In this document: piece after piece, positions 11,508 to 26,348 of the stretch
How the letters are laid out: every line of letters starts with the position of its first letter
Numbering within the stretch: the first letter of the stretch is position 1
NCBI RefSeq assembly: GCF_964019385.1
Contig: NC_088650.1
Location: forward strand, 29,730,685 to 29,794,684
Source of the DNA: Sycon ciliatum
Lineage: Eukaryota; Porifera; Calcarea; Leucosolenida; Sycettidae
Direction of reading: 5' to 3'
DNA length: 64,000 bases
Notes under the pieces: generated by a model
Seen by the model: the letters and a program-made list of their open reading frames with translations, nothing else
Told to the model about the DNA's origin: nothing
Databases searched by the model: none
Made by a program: the position numbers and the translations under genes

Positions 11508-12551
11508 AGACGATATTGTCACCAACCATCCAGCAAGAGTGGAGCCTTCTTGGACAGGCACAGTAGTGAGACCAGTTGTTCCTGCTTCTGCTGCTGACGC
11601 TGATGATGATACGAACCCCTCACCAACTGCGTCTGATATTTGAACTGCAGGATCAGTGAAACGCATGAATATGGATAGATATGCTTCAATTGGCGAACAT
11701 ACAAGGATATAATTATGATTGCCTGCTCTCTCTATCTCTCTCTCACATACACACACACACACGCACTCAGACATGTTCACCGCGGAAGCGATGATAGCGA
11801 ACAGCTATGGGGCATAGCAAGTCACTTGTGCTGGAATTACACCATTAAAATAGCTTGCAAGGCTGATGAATTGACCACCACTAATTTTAGCCTGGTCTCT
11901 CTCACACATATATACGCACACACACCTGGCTTCAAAGGAGGGGGGGGGGGCGGCACCACACCCCTGTGAAAACGTGGCACCCCACTAGCCATTTATCGAT
12001 TTTTGTGTTTTCAGGCAATAGGGCTTGAAAGTGATGACGTCAAACACGGCCAGGGAGTAGTAAGTTGACATCAGATTTCTATTTTGGATCCACTAAGGTG
12101 TGACTTTGCTATTGCCTCAGTATGTGGGTGCATAGCAACCCACTCATTTCGTATGCAGGGGTGACTTTTACTTCGCCACCAGTTGTAACCCCGCCCCCAG
12201 TAGCTAAATCAGTCAGTTTCACTGGTTACATCACCTTGCTGTGAGTAAGACGGCTTGAAATGTGCTTGGATCCATACAAAAACTGGATCCAATTTTTGAA
12301 TTTTTGAAATTGTTGCTATGCTGTGACGTAGCACTTTCAAGCCCTATTCAACGAAAATGCAGTCGATAGTCACCAACAGAGGGGTCACAAAGGCATACGT
12401 GTCCTTGTGAGGGGTGATTTCGAGGGTTTCCTCCGGTATTAAAGTTTCATTTTGTATGCCAAGACGTTTTGGAAAATGGAAAAAATGGGTTACAGGTAAT
12501 TGTTTCCCCTTCCCGCCGCCCCTGCTATTGTGACCTTGTTAGAACCCTGCA

Positions 12552-12639
<88 letters not shown>

Positions 12640-13461
12640 GACCGTGACACTAAAAAGCCAACGAACCCTCGAACACACTAAAATCCCCTGGAATCGCAGC
12701 ATCTGGATGACCATAAACGTTGAATGACCCTGGAATAGGCGACCACCTCTACACTAAGACCACATTTTGAAGATCAGAGCGGTCGTCTTAGACAGGTTTC
12801 ACTGTACAGCAAAACCCGTCAAGGCGACCACTCGGATAAGGCGACCACCTGTCCTAGAAGCCCATTGAAACCACGACCAAGGGATGTTATTTCCAGTCTA
12901 ATGACCCTGGATAAGGAGACCACCTGGTTCCAGAGACCATGTTTTGAAGGTCCCTTGTGCAGTCGGCTTAGACAGGTTCACTGTATTGTGAAAATAATTG
13001 TATTTTTTTAGTATACAATCATGTCCTGTACCTGCCATTATGTGCTGAACATGGTCCCCGAGTGGTCCGTTGAGTCTTTCATCAGCTACCCTTCCAAACC
13101 CGGATTCGTGCAGGGCGTTGAACAAAGCGCCCACGTTGTGGCTATCACAAGCCTGCAGCCACTTGCTGAGCATCTTGCGACATCGCTGGGTGTTCCTGCT
13201 TTCCTCTGCGAACGCATCAATGTCGTAGTGCTTGAAGTATCGCTCGCTGCTTGTCTCGCTGCAGGTCAGCATGCGTGCGAGGTCATCCCACCTTGCCGCC
13301 ACAATCCGAACCAGGTCCTGCACGAGGGCGCTGTCGATGTTGAGCCTGTGCCACCAGTAGACGCGCACCACCTCTCCCGACGCCCTGTGCATGACCCAGG
13401 GCGCGTGAACACCGTGATCAGCACCACTCCCACCCTGACTGGCATTACGTCCTCCACTCAT
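10528..13461 (-). CDS. Protein with two death-domain-like regions, three exons
   Basis: The model starts at ATG 13461 (MSGGRNASQGG). Exons are 13461-13032, 11644-11527 and 10864-10528 (minus strand), with phases agreeing at both junctions; the second donor (GTTGGT) is weak. Exon 1 contains a death-domain pattern: VQDLVRIVAARWDDLARMLT, then ERYFKHYD, a CRKMLSKWLQ helix and VGALFNALHESGFGRVADE. Exon 2 is a Ser/Ala-rich linker. Exon 3 has a second helical bundle, LDEVYEQLEGMLEL and LANIILETVGY, with an MMLWTRKAENADGHAFLDAM stretch like the last death-domain helices. Such domains link receptors to caspase or NF-kB pathways by homotypic contacts. No enzyme or membrane segment is seen, so an adaptor role is inferred. 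Retrozyme-like and GACA repeats fill intron 2, and MITEs and CA repeats fill intron 1. An upstream exon is possible. Confidence 0.65.
11030..11400 (+). repeat. Retrozyme-like repeat with hairpin and hammerhead
   Basis: This block starts with a segment shared, inverted, with 16826-16972 and 49201-49345 (TTGAGCACTCTGGCAAGG and TAAATCTGGCTTTGGAAA). It then contains a self-complementary hairpin (about 11120-11215, arms with TTACTCCGAGTTTC) and ends with an intact hammerhead at 11342-11385. It has no coding capacity. It lies in intron 2 of the death-domain gene on the opposite strand. Small non-coding repeats with a hammerhead, relying on another element's enzymes, fit what is known as a retrozyme; tandem copies were not found here. 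Confidence 0.6.
11342..11385 (+). ncRNA. Hammerhead ribozyme, complete core
   Basis: Stem I CTGCG/CGCAG closes the motif. Core CTGATGA is followed by stem II GTCC-acaaa-GGAC, core GAAA, a short stem III ACAG/CTGT with a two-base loop, and a GTC cleavage triplet. Every conserved core position is present and all three stems are Watson-Crick paired. This is among the cleanest hammerheads in the window. Relatives with damaged cores are at 14562-14606, 18041-18085 and 49119-49162. Confidence 0.85.
11408..11510. repeat. (GACA)n microsatellite
   Basis: Tetranucleotide GACA array with a few AAACA and GATACA interruptions, immediately beside the donor of death-domain exon 2. Confidence 0.95.
12019..12346. 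mobile_element. MITE with TAGGG...CCCTA ends
   Basis: The 328-bp element begins TAGGGCTTGAAAGTGATGAC and ends with GTAGCACTTTCAAGCCCTA, an imperfect inverse. The TAGGG end resembles hAT elements, but the flanking 8-mers (TCAGGCAA and TTCAACGA) do not match, so the family is uncertain. No frame of note. Confidence 0.55.
12557..12634. repeat. (CA)n microsatellite
   Basis: A nearly pure CA array of about 39 units. Confidence 0.95.
12700..12983. mobile_element. Two adjacent pogo-like MITE copies
   Basis: One copy ends at 12804 with GTCTTAGACAGGTTTCACTG followed by TA. A second begins at once at 12807 (CAGCAAAACCCGTCAAGGCG) and ends at 12983 with TTAGACAGGTTCACTG before another TA. Both contain GGCGACCAC and AGACCAC words. 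The left limit of the first copy is approximate. CAGTGAAACC-type ends with TA flanks are typical of pogo-derived MITEs. Confidence 0.6.
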
Positions 13462-14060
13462 GCTAGCTGTGGCTCCTTGCACTTGTAATCCGCTGACCAG
13501 CGTGAGTTTAGCTTAGCCTGGCGGTTTCCCCGATACGACCGAACTACTACATGCACAGTCGCTACTGGTCTACACAGTGACTTGATGATCTGCTCAAAAA
13601 TTAATACTAGTTGCTTTAAAAGAAATTGAGGGAAAGAAACTATCGTCGCACGGTTATCTACAATGTGAGTATGACTTATTTACTCTGTACTTGTTCTTTT
13701 GAAAAGACTAAGTCATTGCAAGAATCATTCTGTTTCTTGTAGATACGGCATCACTTGTGATTCAATGAAGCAGCCTGACTCCCGGCCTGAGCTGAGGCTA
13801 AGCTAAGCCTAGCGCCGGGGTCTTTTTTTGCTAAAAAAAAACAGTGCTGTTTTGTTTTTGTTCCAATGAACCAAACACATTGCGTATGACAGCATGCATG
13901 ACAGTCGGTGAGTGTCACTGACTCAGTGACTGTGATTCCAGTGTGAAGTAGTTCGTTGGTGTCGTGTATTAGTGCTGTACAGTCTACCACCATGGTCTAC
14001 GTCTACCTGGTCTACAGACTGTGCCTTTTGCCAAGTTTTGGACGAGCTGTTTTGAAGGTA

Positions 14061-14440
14061 CCGTATTTCCGCAAATAAAAGGCCGTCCTCGTATACAACG
14101 CCTTCCTCGTATACAAGGCCGGGGCAGGGGGCGATTGAAAAAATAAAAGACCGTCTCCGATTAGAAGACCGGGCCTACTAAATGAGTCATTGTTCTTGTG
14201 TTAAAAATAGAAGACCGTGCTCAAACTGTGGGAAAAAAATAGAAGACCGTGCTCAAACTGTGTAGAAGAAAATTGAAAAACGGGGGTAAAACTGTGTGGC
14301 GAGAAATAAAAGACCGGGGGTTAAACTGGGTTGAAAGAATAAAAGACCGTCCTCGAATACAAGACCGTCCTCGATTATAAGGCCGGGTTAGGACGAGGTT
14401 GAAAAAATAGTAGACCGGCCTACTATTTGTGGAAATACGG
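14061..14440. mobile_element. MITE with CCGTATTTCC termini and TA duplication
   Basis: The element is 380 bp. The left end CCGTATTTCCGCAAATAAAA is matched inversely at the right with three changes over 25 bp, with TA outside each end. The interior repeats GAAGACCG, AAAGACCG and CGTCCTCGTATAC words. The other arm of the surrounding inverted repeat keeps the empty site (GAAGGTATGTTGAA in the same sense), confirming both boundaries and the TA duplication. Confidence 0.85.
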
Positions 14441-14561
14441 TATGTTGAACTATTTTTAAACTAGTTTACTTGTGATGCAACATGACATGTATACACTAGC
14501 TACATGTAGTGAGTCCCCTCACACTGTTTTCAATCATATACATGATTAAAAATATACTCAA

Positions 14562-14606
14562 TCTGCGGACAGCATGCTGTTTCGTTCTTTGTGAACTGCA
14601 CAGAGA
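14562..14606 (-). ncRNA. Degenerate hammerhead remnant (left arm)
   Basis: The minus strand retains a hammerhead 3' half: stem II strand, GAAAC, palindromic ACAGCATGCTGT stem III and the CCGCAG stem I strand. The CTGATGA core is lost. Its mirror copy is at 18041-18085. Neither should cleave. Confidence 0.45.
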
Positions 14607-14633
14607 AAATGAGGCCGAACCTGATAGTGTAAT

Positions 14634-16812
14634 AGGTCGCCGAGTGGTATCAGGAGGCACACACAAGAAGACTGGTTAATATTATGTTCTTCGGCTCAAT
14701 CTGCCTGAAGTTATGTATACAACTGCTCCGGCTCAATCTGCCTGGAGGGACTCTGAAAGGAATACAACTGCTCCGGCTCAATCTGCCAGGAGGGACTCTG
14801 TTCTGTTCTGAAGAAATGAGTAAAGCATGGCAGCTTTTATAGGGCGAAAAGGAAGGAGATCATCATAGAGTCTGCATGAGCCATGAGTCATGAAAAAGGG
14901 CAAAAGTCTGTTGTGTCAGTCCAAACAGAACTTGGGAAGGCATAGCAACAGTATCTAAATGTATAAGGATGAAAGAAGCAAACGGAACTTTGGAGGGGAA
15001 CAGAGGCCAGGGAGGGCATTAGCAAATGGATGCAAACCGGATCTAGAAAGGGTCATGACTGTCCGCATGACCTCAGTCAGGGTCAGGGAGGTACAGTGTA
15101 CTAGTACAACATGTGGGTGTTAGTTCTACATGACATTATAGGTGTGATGATCTAAACTAGCAAAGATATGTAGTATGCAATCCAGCAAGCGCAAGAGAAA
15201 CACAAGTGGTGAGAAGTGATATAATTAGCTTTGCAGGCTTGTCAGCAAAGGAGTGACAAGAGTCATGCAGTGCATGTACGTGTACATGTGACATGATTAG
15301 AGGTCAGTAGATATAGATGTAGTAGTCAGCTACAGTTCAGTACTAGCAAGGCAGGGATACTACACCCTCCCTTCCTACAGATAATCACGCCCTCGTGATT
15401 TTTCAAAAGTATTAATGAAGGCTTGGTAGACTGATAATAAAGTAGGGACCCTGTGTGTATAATGTGTGGAGGACCTGTCTCTCTGTGGAGCGGGAAAAAT
15501 TTCGGACGGTAAAAAAAGGATGTGTAAAATCGCGTCACTGTGGACGGTAACAGTTCTTCATTCGCGTCTCTCTGGGACGGTACAACGGGAAAAGTAGACT
15601 CGCGCATCATGTGGCGGTATATCATGTTACATGGACTGGTTATTTGAGTGCGTGCTTGCAGGGTATACAGTATTTTGGGTCTGAAACTGATTGCTTGGTC
15701 GTTACGGGGTGGACATGATCGGGATGGGTAACGAAAAGGCTAGGACACTTTGTGGTCAGACCGGGGAGAAAGCGGTTGTAGGGGAGCTTCAGTGCGGCGA
15801 AATGTTGAGTGATCTAGAACTGTGTACTGCATGTATCTGCACGTACATGAAGGTATATTATGGAGAGTTGTGAGTCCTAGGCTGTTGATCGAATGGTGGG
15901 ACGGTGACTGGGAGTGGGATTGTCTATGGGATGGATTTGCTGAAGGGACGTGGAGGGCCTTGTGTATCGCGTGTAGTGTAGCAATCAAACTAAAGGTGAG
16001 AGATGTTAGCAGGGGAACAACTTTGGCAGCAGAACGAGTTAGTGAGAGGAATATGGCAGCAATGATCATGATCACAGAATGGAAACAATCACGGGATGGC
16101 GGAGCTTGCATGGTAGGGGTGGCATATGTACTCACGTTAGTAACAGGTGCATTTGAAAGGGTTGGCGATAGAGTTGCGATACAGCAAGTAGGGTGACATA
16201 CCTGGGTTGAAGTGAAGATGGGTCGTGTCGCGCGAGGACGATAGCAATACGCTATGTCATGGCCAATTTTCTTGCAGGATCGGCAATAGGGACGGAGACG
16301 AAAGGGCCGACGTCGCTTGGGTCGTATATATACCGGTAGTACTACAGGGACATGCCGGAGGGCATGAGAGCTCGCTGGAGAAGTATGGTGATCCACTTTG
16401 CCGGAACGCGGGCGTCGCAGCGTCGATCTGCTGTTCGGATGGACTGGCGAACCGAGATTCTGCATCGTTCTCAGGTCGTCATGGGTTCAGAAACGCGGTG
16501 GGGGCCAATTAACGGTGCTTTCCGCTCATCGTTCGAGGCTGCCATCAATGTAACAGGTACTAACAACGAGAATGACGACAACGATTGACTAAGGATGGTA
16601 ACAACATAACAAGACTGAAGTTGCGTAAACAGTAGATCTACAGGGACGAAATCGCGCACCGCTGCCACCAGTGTAATAGGTAGGTTCGAATCTTACAAAG
16701 GAACGTCGTTAACTTTAACCACCGCTGCCGCCAGTGTAATACAGATACTAGGTGGGTTCGAATCTAGCAATTATAAAATTGAACCACCGCTGCCACCAGT
16801 GTAATAGGTCGC
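14634..16812. mobile_element. Probable old retroelement relic with zinc-knuckle frame
   Basis: This block is absent from the right arm of the inverted repeat, so it is an insertion. The word AGTGTAATAGGTCGC occurs at both ends, and CACCGCTGCCACCAGTGTAA-like words occur three times near the right end (16658, 16721 and 16786). A minus-strand frame (15740-16465) includes a CCHC knuckle, CRSCKKIGHDIAYC, as in nucleocapsid-like or LINE ORF1 proteins. No polymerase is seen, so it looks incomplete and non-autonomous. The split terminal repeats recall LTR or tyrosine-recombinase retroelements, but the family is not settled. It is younger than the inverted repeat it interrupts. Confidence 0.45.
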
Positions 16813-17049
16813 AGCAATGAAAATAAAATTTCCAAAGCCAGATTTAAACCAGGCCCGAACCGGTACCTTGCCAGAATGCTCAAACTGACAAGTCAGTGAG
16901 CTCTGCGTAATGCAAACAGCAAAGGCACTACCCCACATGAGAGTGCTCAACTACTACAAGAGCAGGAGCGAAATATGATTTTAAAAATATACGATGAAAA
17001 ATATCAATTGTGCACTCATAATCATGTATAAACAATTAAAATGAAACAA

Positions 17050-17085
17050 TTCCAGAACGTTTTCGTGTGACCATCATCAGTGGAA
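17050..17085 (-). ncRNA. Hammerhead-like motif, left arm
   Basis: Mirror copy of 17839-17874: TTCCA/TGGAA stem I, CTGATGA, nine-base stem II region with weak pairing, GAA, palindromic AACGTT and C. Confidence 0.4.
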
Positions 17086-17181
17086 CATCGTCACATAGTA
17101 AGAATCACTAAAACAACCAGTTATATAGCTAGAGTAACATGAAAAGAAGCGTGAGAATGCAGCACAGCTAGCGGTTATGCA

Positions 17182-17661
17182 TAGGCCTTGACGGATTATG
17201 CTAGCATAATTTTTCGCATAATTCCTACCAAAATCGAATAATCGCATAAGTCGAGGCAAATTGCATACGAATCGCATAAAATTGGAATAATCCGCCTGTT
17301 CGCATCAAATTCCATACAGTTGTCATGTTCTACAAGACAGTAGATGTACTAGGAAGTCGTAGGTTTACGACTCCCTTGATAACATGTCCAGTCCACTACA
17401 ATCAGCGACGGTCGTAGCTAGGTCGGACGGTGCGTTGACCCCGTTGAACTTCTGCTACTACAGTACAACGCCCTCTACAAAAAAATTCCCCTGCTATTTT
17501 GCACAGAACCATCATAATACATAATACATTAGCAGCATATGTGAGCATAATGCGGCATAATATGATAACTTTTAGCATAAAAATAGCATAATTCTGCAAT
17601 TTTTTCAGCAATGCGAAAAGCATAATTTCACGAAAATATTAGCATAATCCGTCAAGGCCTA
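17182..17661. mobile_element. hAT MITE with exact 8-bp target duplication
   Basis: The 480-bp element has ends TAGGCCTTGACGGATTATGC and its inverse, and lies between two copies of GTTATGCA (17174-17181 and 17662-17669). The opposite arm of the large inverted repeat has the single uninterrupted site. Eight-base duplications with TAGG ends are diagnostic of hAT transposons. The interior is full of GCATAAT words. No transposase is present. Confidence 0.9.
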
Positions 17662-17838
17662 GTTATGCATAACGCGTGTAGTGTGGACCTTTGCAGTCTA
17701 CCATTCTCAGATACACTGCAAAGGTCCACACTACACGCGTTATGCATAACCGCTAGCTGTGCTGCATTCTCACGCTTCTTTTCATGTTACTCTAGCTATA
17801 TAACTGGTTGTTTTAGTGATTCTTACTATGTGACGATG

Positions 17839-17874
17839 TTCCACTGATGATGGTCACACGAAAACGTTCTGGAA
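17839..17874 (+). ncRNA. Hammerhead-like motif, right arm
   Basis: Stem I TTCCA/TGGAA is perfect, followed by CTGATGA, a TGGTCACAC stem II region with only weak pairing, GAA, a self-complementary AACGTT in place of stem III and C at the cleavage site. Core bases are intact. The lack of a stem III loop means activity, if any, would need two molecules to pair. Confidence 0.45.
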
Positions 17875-18040
17875 TTGTTTCATTTTAATTGTTTATACAT
17901 GATTATGAGTGCACAATTGATATTTTTCATTGCTATTTTACGACTGTTGTCTCCTCGTCGGTTATTTAAAAATATACGAAATAAAATATATATTATATAT
18001 TTTATTTTCATTGCTATCAGGTTCGGCCTCAATTTCTCTG

Positions 18041-18085
18041 TGCAGTTCACAAAGAACGAAACAGCATGCTGTCCGCAGATTGAGT
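18041..18085 (+). ncRNA. Degenerate hammerhead remnant (right arm)
   Basis: Retains TTC-acaaa-GAAC stem II, GAAAC, ACAGCATGCTGT and CCGCAGATTGAG, aligned with the intact motif at 11342-11385. The 5' CTGATGA core is replaced by a TGTGCA-containing sequence. Confidence 0.45.
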
Positions 18086-18689
18086 ATATTTTTAATCATG
18101 TATATGATTGAAAACAGTGTGAGGGGACTCACTACATCTAGCTAGTGTATACATGTCATGTTGCATCACAAGTAAACTAGTTTAAAAATAGTTCAACATA
18201 CCTTCAAAACAGCTCGTCCAAAACTTGGCAAAAGGCACAGTACAGGGGACTGAGTCTGTAGACTGTAGACCAGGTAGACGTAGACCATGGCATGGTGGTA
18301 GACTGTACAGCACTACACCAACGAACTACTTCACACTGGAATCACAGTCACTGAGTCAGTGACACTCACCGACTGTCATGCATGCTGTCATACGCAATGT
18401 GTTTGGTTCATTGGAACAAAAACAAAACAGCACTGTTTTTTTTAGCAAAAAAAAGACCCCGGCGCTAGGCTTAGCTTAGCCTCAGCTCAGGCCGGGAGTC
18501 AGGCTGCTTCATTGAATCACAAGTGATGCCGTATCTACAAGAAACAGAATGATTCTTGCAAGTACAAGTACATTGTAATGACATTGTGTTCTGAATCACT
18601 CATGCTGTATGAGTCTATGACTATACATGTACTACTACAGTAAACTTTTCTAATTGTCCGCAAACTCCAACGCAGCCATTTACACATTT

Positions 18690-18965
18690 AGAAAACTTCA
18701 ATTTTCAACTCCAAACTCCAAAAACGGTCTCTTCACTGCGATTCAAATACTACATTACACGAAATTAAAAACTCAAATTTACATAACACCAAATTTTCGG
18801 GCCTGGCCCGGCCATCATCAGGGTAATGTTTCTACTAATGAATGAAATAATATGCTGATGAAGGGCCAGGCCCGAACATTTGGTGTACTGTAATTTTGAA
18901 TTTGAATCGCAGTGAAGAGACTGTTTTTTTCGAATTCGGAGTTGAGAAGTGAAGTTTTCTAAACA
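18690..18965. repeat. Foldback repeat with hammerhead-like cores
   Basis: An arm with GAAAACTTCAATTTTCAACTCC through GGTCTCTTCACTGCGATTCA is inverted at 18860-18965. The inner ends hold GGGCCTGGCCCGGCCATCATCAG and CTGATGAAGGGCCAGGCCCGAAC. These contain CTGATGA and GAAAATTT or GAACATTT cores around a GC-rich stem. Only short stem I pairing (ACC/GGT) is found, so it is probably a decayed hammerhead of the palindromic-stem-III type. Confidence 0.55.
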
Positions 18966-19097
18966 TGTACTAGAACACAAAAGAATCCAAGGACTTAGGT
19001 TGGCAAGAATCCATTACTAGACCTTGTGTTGACAAGACTTTGGATGTGCAATGACTTGTGTCCAAAAATTATCCAGATCTGCACCAAATATGATATA

Positions 19098-19284
19098 CAG
19101 TCAAACCTCTTTAGGACGAACACCAAGGGACCGATGGTATTTGTTCGTAATAGCGGGAGTTCTTCTTATCCATATTTTATACCCAGTGAATACACAGTGA
19201 TTTATCCAACGGAGCTATGAACACTAGTTCTTCTAAAGCGAAAGTTTGTCTTATCAGTGTTCTTCTTAAAACTAGGTTTCACTG
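19098..19284. mobile_element. pogo-like MITE, 187 bp
   Basis: The ends are CAGTCAAACCTCTTTAGGAC and AAAACTAGGTTTCACTG, with TA on both sides (19096-19097 and 19285-19286). The interior has ACGAACACC and GTTCTTCTTA words, as in pogo-derived MITEs. Confidence 0.7.
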
Positions 19285-19286
19285 TA

Positions 19287-20774
19287 CTTTGAAGTATGAT
19301 CCTGGAATTATTTCGCCGTGACAGACACCCATGCAGCAATTGTCATCAGCTGCACACTCTGGGTTTCATGTACTCTAAGTCTTGACTTGAGGCAAAGTAA
19401 GTTGAGCCACAATGACCTGGCAGAAAAGAGCGGATTATACCTAAGCCAATCAATCATATTCCTCAGTGGCCTCTGTAGGGACCTGCCTAAGCATGTTTTA
19501 GGGTGTCTAAGCCAGCTCAACCAGTGCAAACAAAAGGCTCCTAAGGGTTTAGGACAACCTGGAAACCTCAACAAAGCACACACTTGCATTTGAAGACAGT
19601 GTGTAACAGTACATTATGCACTCTTGCCAGTCTTGGTATGGCTAAACGTCTGTCTTTGAAGACATTAAAAAAAAAGGACTAAAGTGTGGGCCAGTCACTC
19701 CGTTGGTGACCTCCACAATGTGATCTTGTGTTGTAAGTACTTTCACACCGTGATTGATCTTTGTGGCTGGGCCAAAATCCATTGGGATGTTGCTGAAATT
19801 GACAGCCCCGCTACCACAGCCGAATACATTCAGTCGCATATCAAGCACCAGTTTGTACAGCTAGAGGATAACTTTACTAAATCTCAAATAGTAGATCGAC
19901 AGACTGCCAGGGGCCCCATATGTGTTTCGATTCGGAGCGAAATCCTTGAAGATGTTTTGGACAATAGAAAATGTACTCATATGTACATGTGCCATACTTC
20001 CGTATTTCCGTACTTCCTGGTCTAAAGTGCCGAGTTCCTATTCTGGTCGGCGTGGTCGCTGCTTATGGTGATATTGATTGTGTGCTTCTCAATAATATAT
20101 ACATGTACATGTATTGCGCATCAGATGTAGCAGAAACTCTCTAGTGATCAGTATGTACATATACATTTGCTTCAGGCCATGGGTGGTATAAATTATAGAA
20201 AATACTCCTAAAAAAACAAAATAATAAAACAAGATGTGGTCATATGCCACGCGTATAAAACTTTGAGTGCTATCAATAGTGGCAGCTCCCAGGCATTCAA
20301 TAAAAATGGAAAGACGTCCGTGCCATGATATAATAAATCATTCCGCTTTTTCAGCTAGGATAGTAAAGCAGCATCTTTTGCAGTGCTTCGATATTGAATA
20401 TTTGTGGATAGGAGATGAATAGCGTGCTTAGCGCGAGTATGAAAGATTTCAAAGATAATGAGATAGAACTGAGTACACATTGCAGACAGGATGGAATGAG
20501 TTATTTGATGTTACTCCGAGTTTGACGTCAAAGGGCGACAATAATAACTTGTACTCTTGTATTCTTGATATGAACGAATATAAAATTCATGATAAAACTG
20601 TGATGTTTATCAGGGTTGGTGAAATCTTGCTCGAACGTGGTGAGGCCATCATTGTTGAGTTCGGACCTTGAAAGTGCAAAGGGACTATATCCCGCTTTGT
20701 GCAACACTAAGAACCAGGCATGACGGGATACACGCGGAGGGCACGTTGGTGTCGTTGCGAGGCTTGTTATCGCT
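19287..20774. other. Intergenic DNA with weak open frames
   Basis: Frames at 19684-20025 and 20480-20671 (+) have no recognisable domain. The latter follows an acceptor-like CACATTGCAG and could be a terminal exon of an unknown gene, but nothing supports it further. The rest is AT-rich. Confidence 0.35.
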
Positions 20775-25028
<4,254 letters not shown>

Positions 25029-26314
25029 TTTGGAAAAGCTGATAACCCAGTGGAACGTATAATCAAAGTAGAAGAAAGACGAACAATGGAGAAAGAGGTT
25101 CTCGTCGAGACTGAGAGGAGACAACACTCTGCTCTGCCGCTGGCAATTTCTACCTTGTGATGGCGATGAAGGTGGCTTATATAGGCAAGGAGGAACATGG
25201 AAAATGTATTAATGTCGCAGCCCGGGTATACCATTTCCACTAGTTTTAGGGCTGGACGACACCCACTGCAATTGCGGTGTACTTCGGTCCGTACAGCGAG
25301 GGAAGTAGGCGGGGGAAGGGTATGCCCGATCACTCAATAGCCGTGCCTGTGATGTACATGTCCATGTACGTATTCCGACAATGTGATTGTGAGCTTTCAC
25401 ACTGTTTCAGTGTTTGCGTGAGAAATCGCGAACTGTGCGCCAAACGCTGTAATACTATGCTGGGAGGAAAACGTCAGAAGTCTAAGTTCGTGTCCAGACT
25501 GACAGGATTTTAAGAGTGGATGGAGCCTTCCCAAGTTCGAGTACTGCATGTATAGGTAGGTGATGCACGCGTGGAGTAAGTGGGGATTGAACTCGGACCA
25601 GACAAGCGCCTCTATTACTCTAACACCCGTAAGGCACAATCCTGTCACCTGCTGGAGCGGGCGAGCGCCACCCACCATTGTTTGAACGTCTTTCCCCGAG
25701 CGAGCCTCACCACTCTCTCTCTCTCTCTCTCTGCGGCCTTACATTCATTACTGCGGATGTCAGTAATGAGGCATTCGCTCGGTGGATACATGCGCGCAGG
25801 ATCGCTGAGGAGTTTCCTGTGGAGTTTTTCTGTTTGCTTGAGCCTGATACATTGCATGCGTGTTCAGCCTCGCTTAAGTGCTGCCTGTTCAAGTTACTTG
25901 TGGCTAATCAGCAGTGCTTACAGCTAGCTGTAGCTCCTGCAAGAATATGAGGTGGGCGATCGTGGGTGGCCACCAACCATCCTAACTGCAACTACGCAGA
26001 TCTAGATTCGTACGGTGTGCGCGTGGTGTGCGTGTCGACGAACGGGACCCCGGATAAACAATGCTGTCATTGTACTAATCAATACGTCTAATCCGTCTTT
26101 CCCCAGGTTGAAGAGGTTACGAAAGAGGACAGTCTTGTACCACCCTATGACCTTAGGCTGAGTCGGACCTACATTGTACGTGTACATGTACATGTAGATG
26201 CATAGAGATATCCTGCACATCTCTGTCTTTCGTGTCAGCGTGGCTGATGACCTCCGCACTGAGCTGACCCTGTGATTTGCACTTGCACTGTGCACTACGG
26301 TGCACACTAAGTTA

Positions 26315-26348
<34 letters not shown>

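Larger units (their letters stand above)
13714..18560. repeat. Large inverted repeat (foldback) with insertions in the left arm
   Basis: The right arm, about 17715-18560, is the inverse of left-arm pieces at 13714-14058, 14441-14633, 16813-17181 and 17662-17700. The centre is a short spacer near 17700, inside a hairpin whose arms read GTGTAGTGTGGACCTTTGCA and its complement. Left-arm breaks correspond to a MITE (14061-14440), a larger retroelement-like block (14634-16812) and a hAT MITE (17182-17661). The left arm also holds a block, 16826-16975, shared with other repeats. Both arms carry degenerate hammerhead-like cores. No host gene is seen. Confidence 0.85.
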
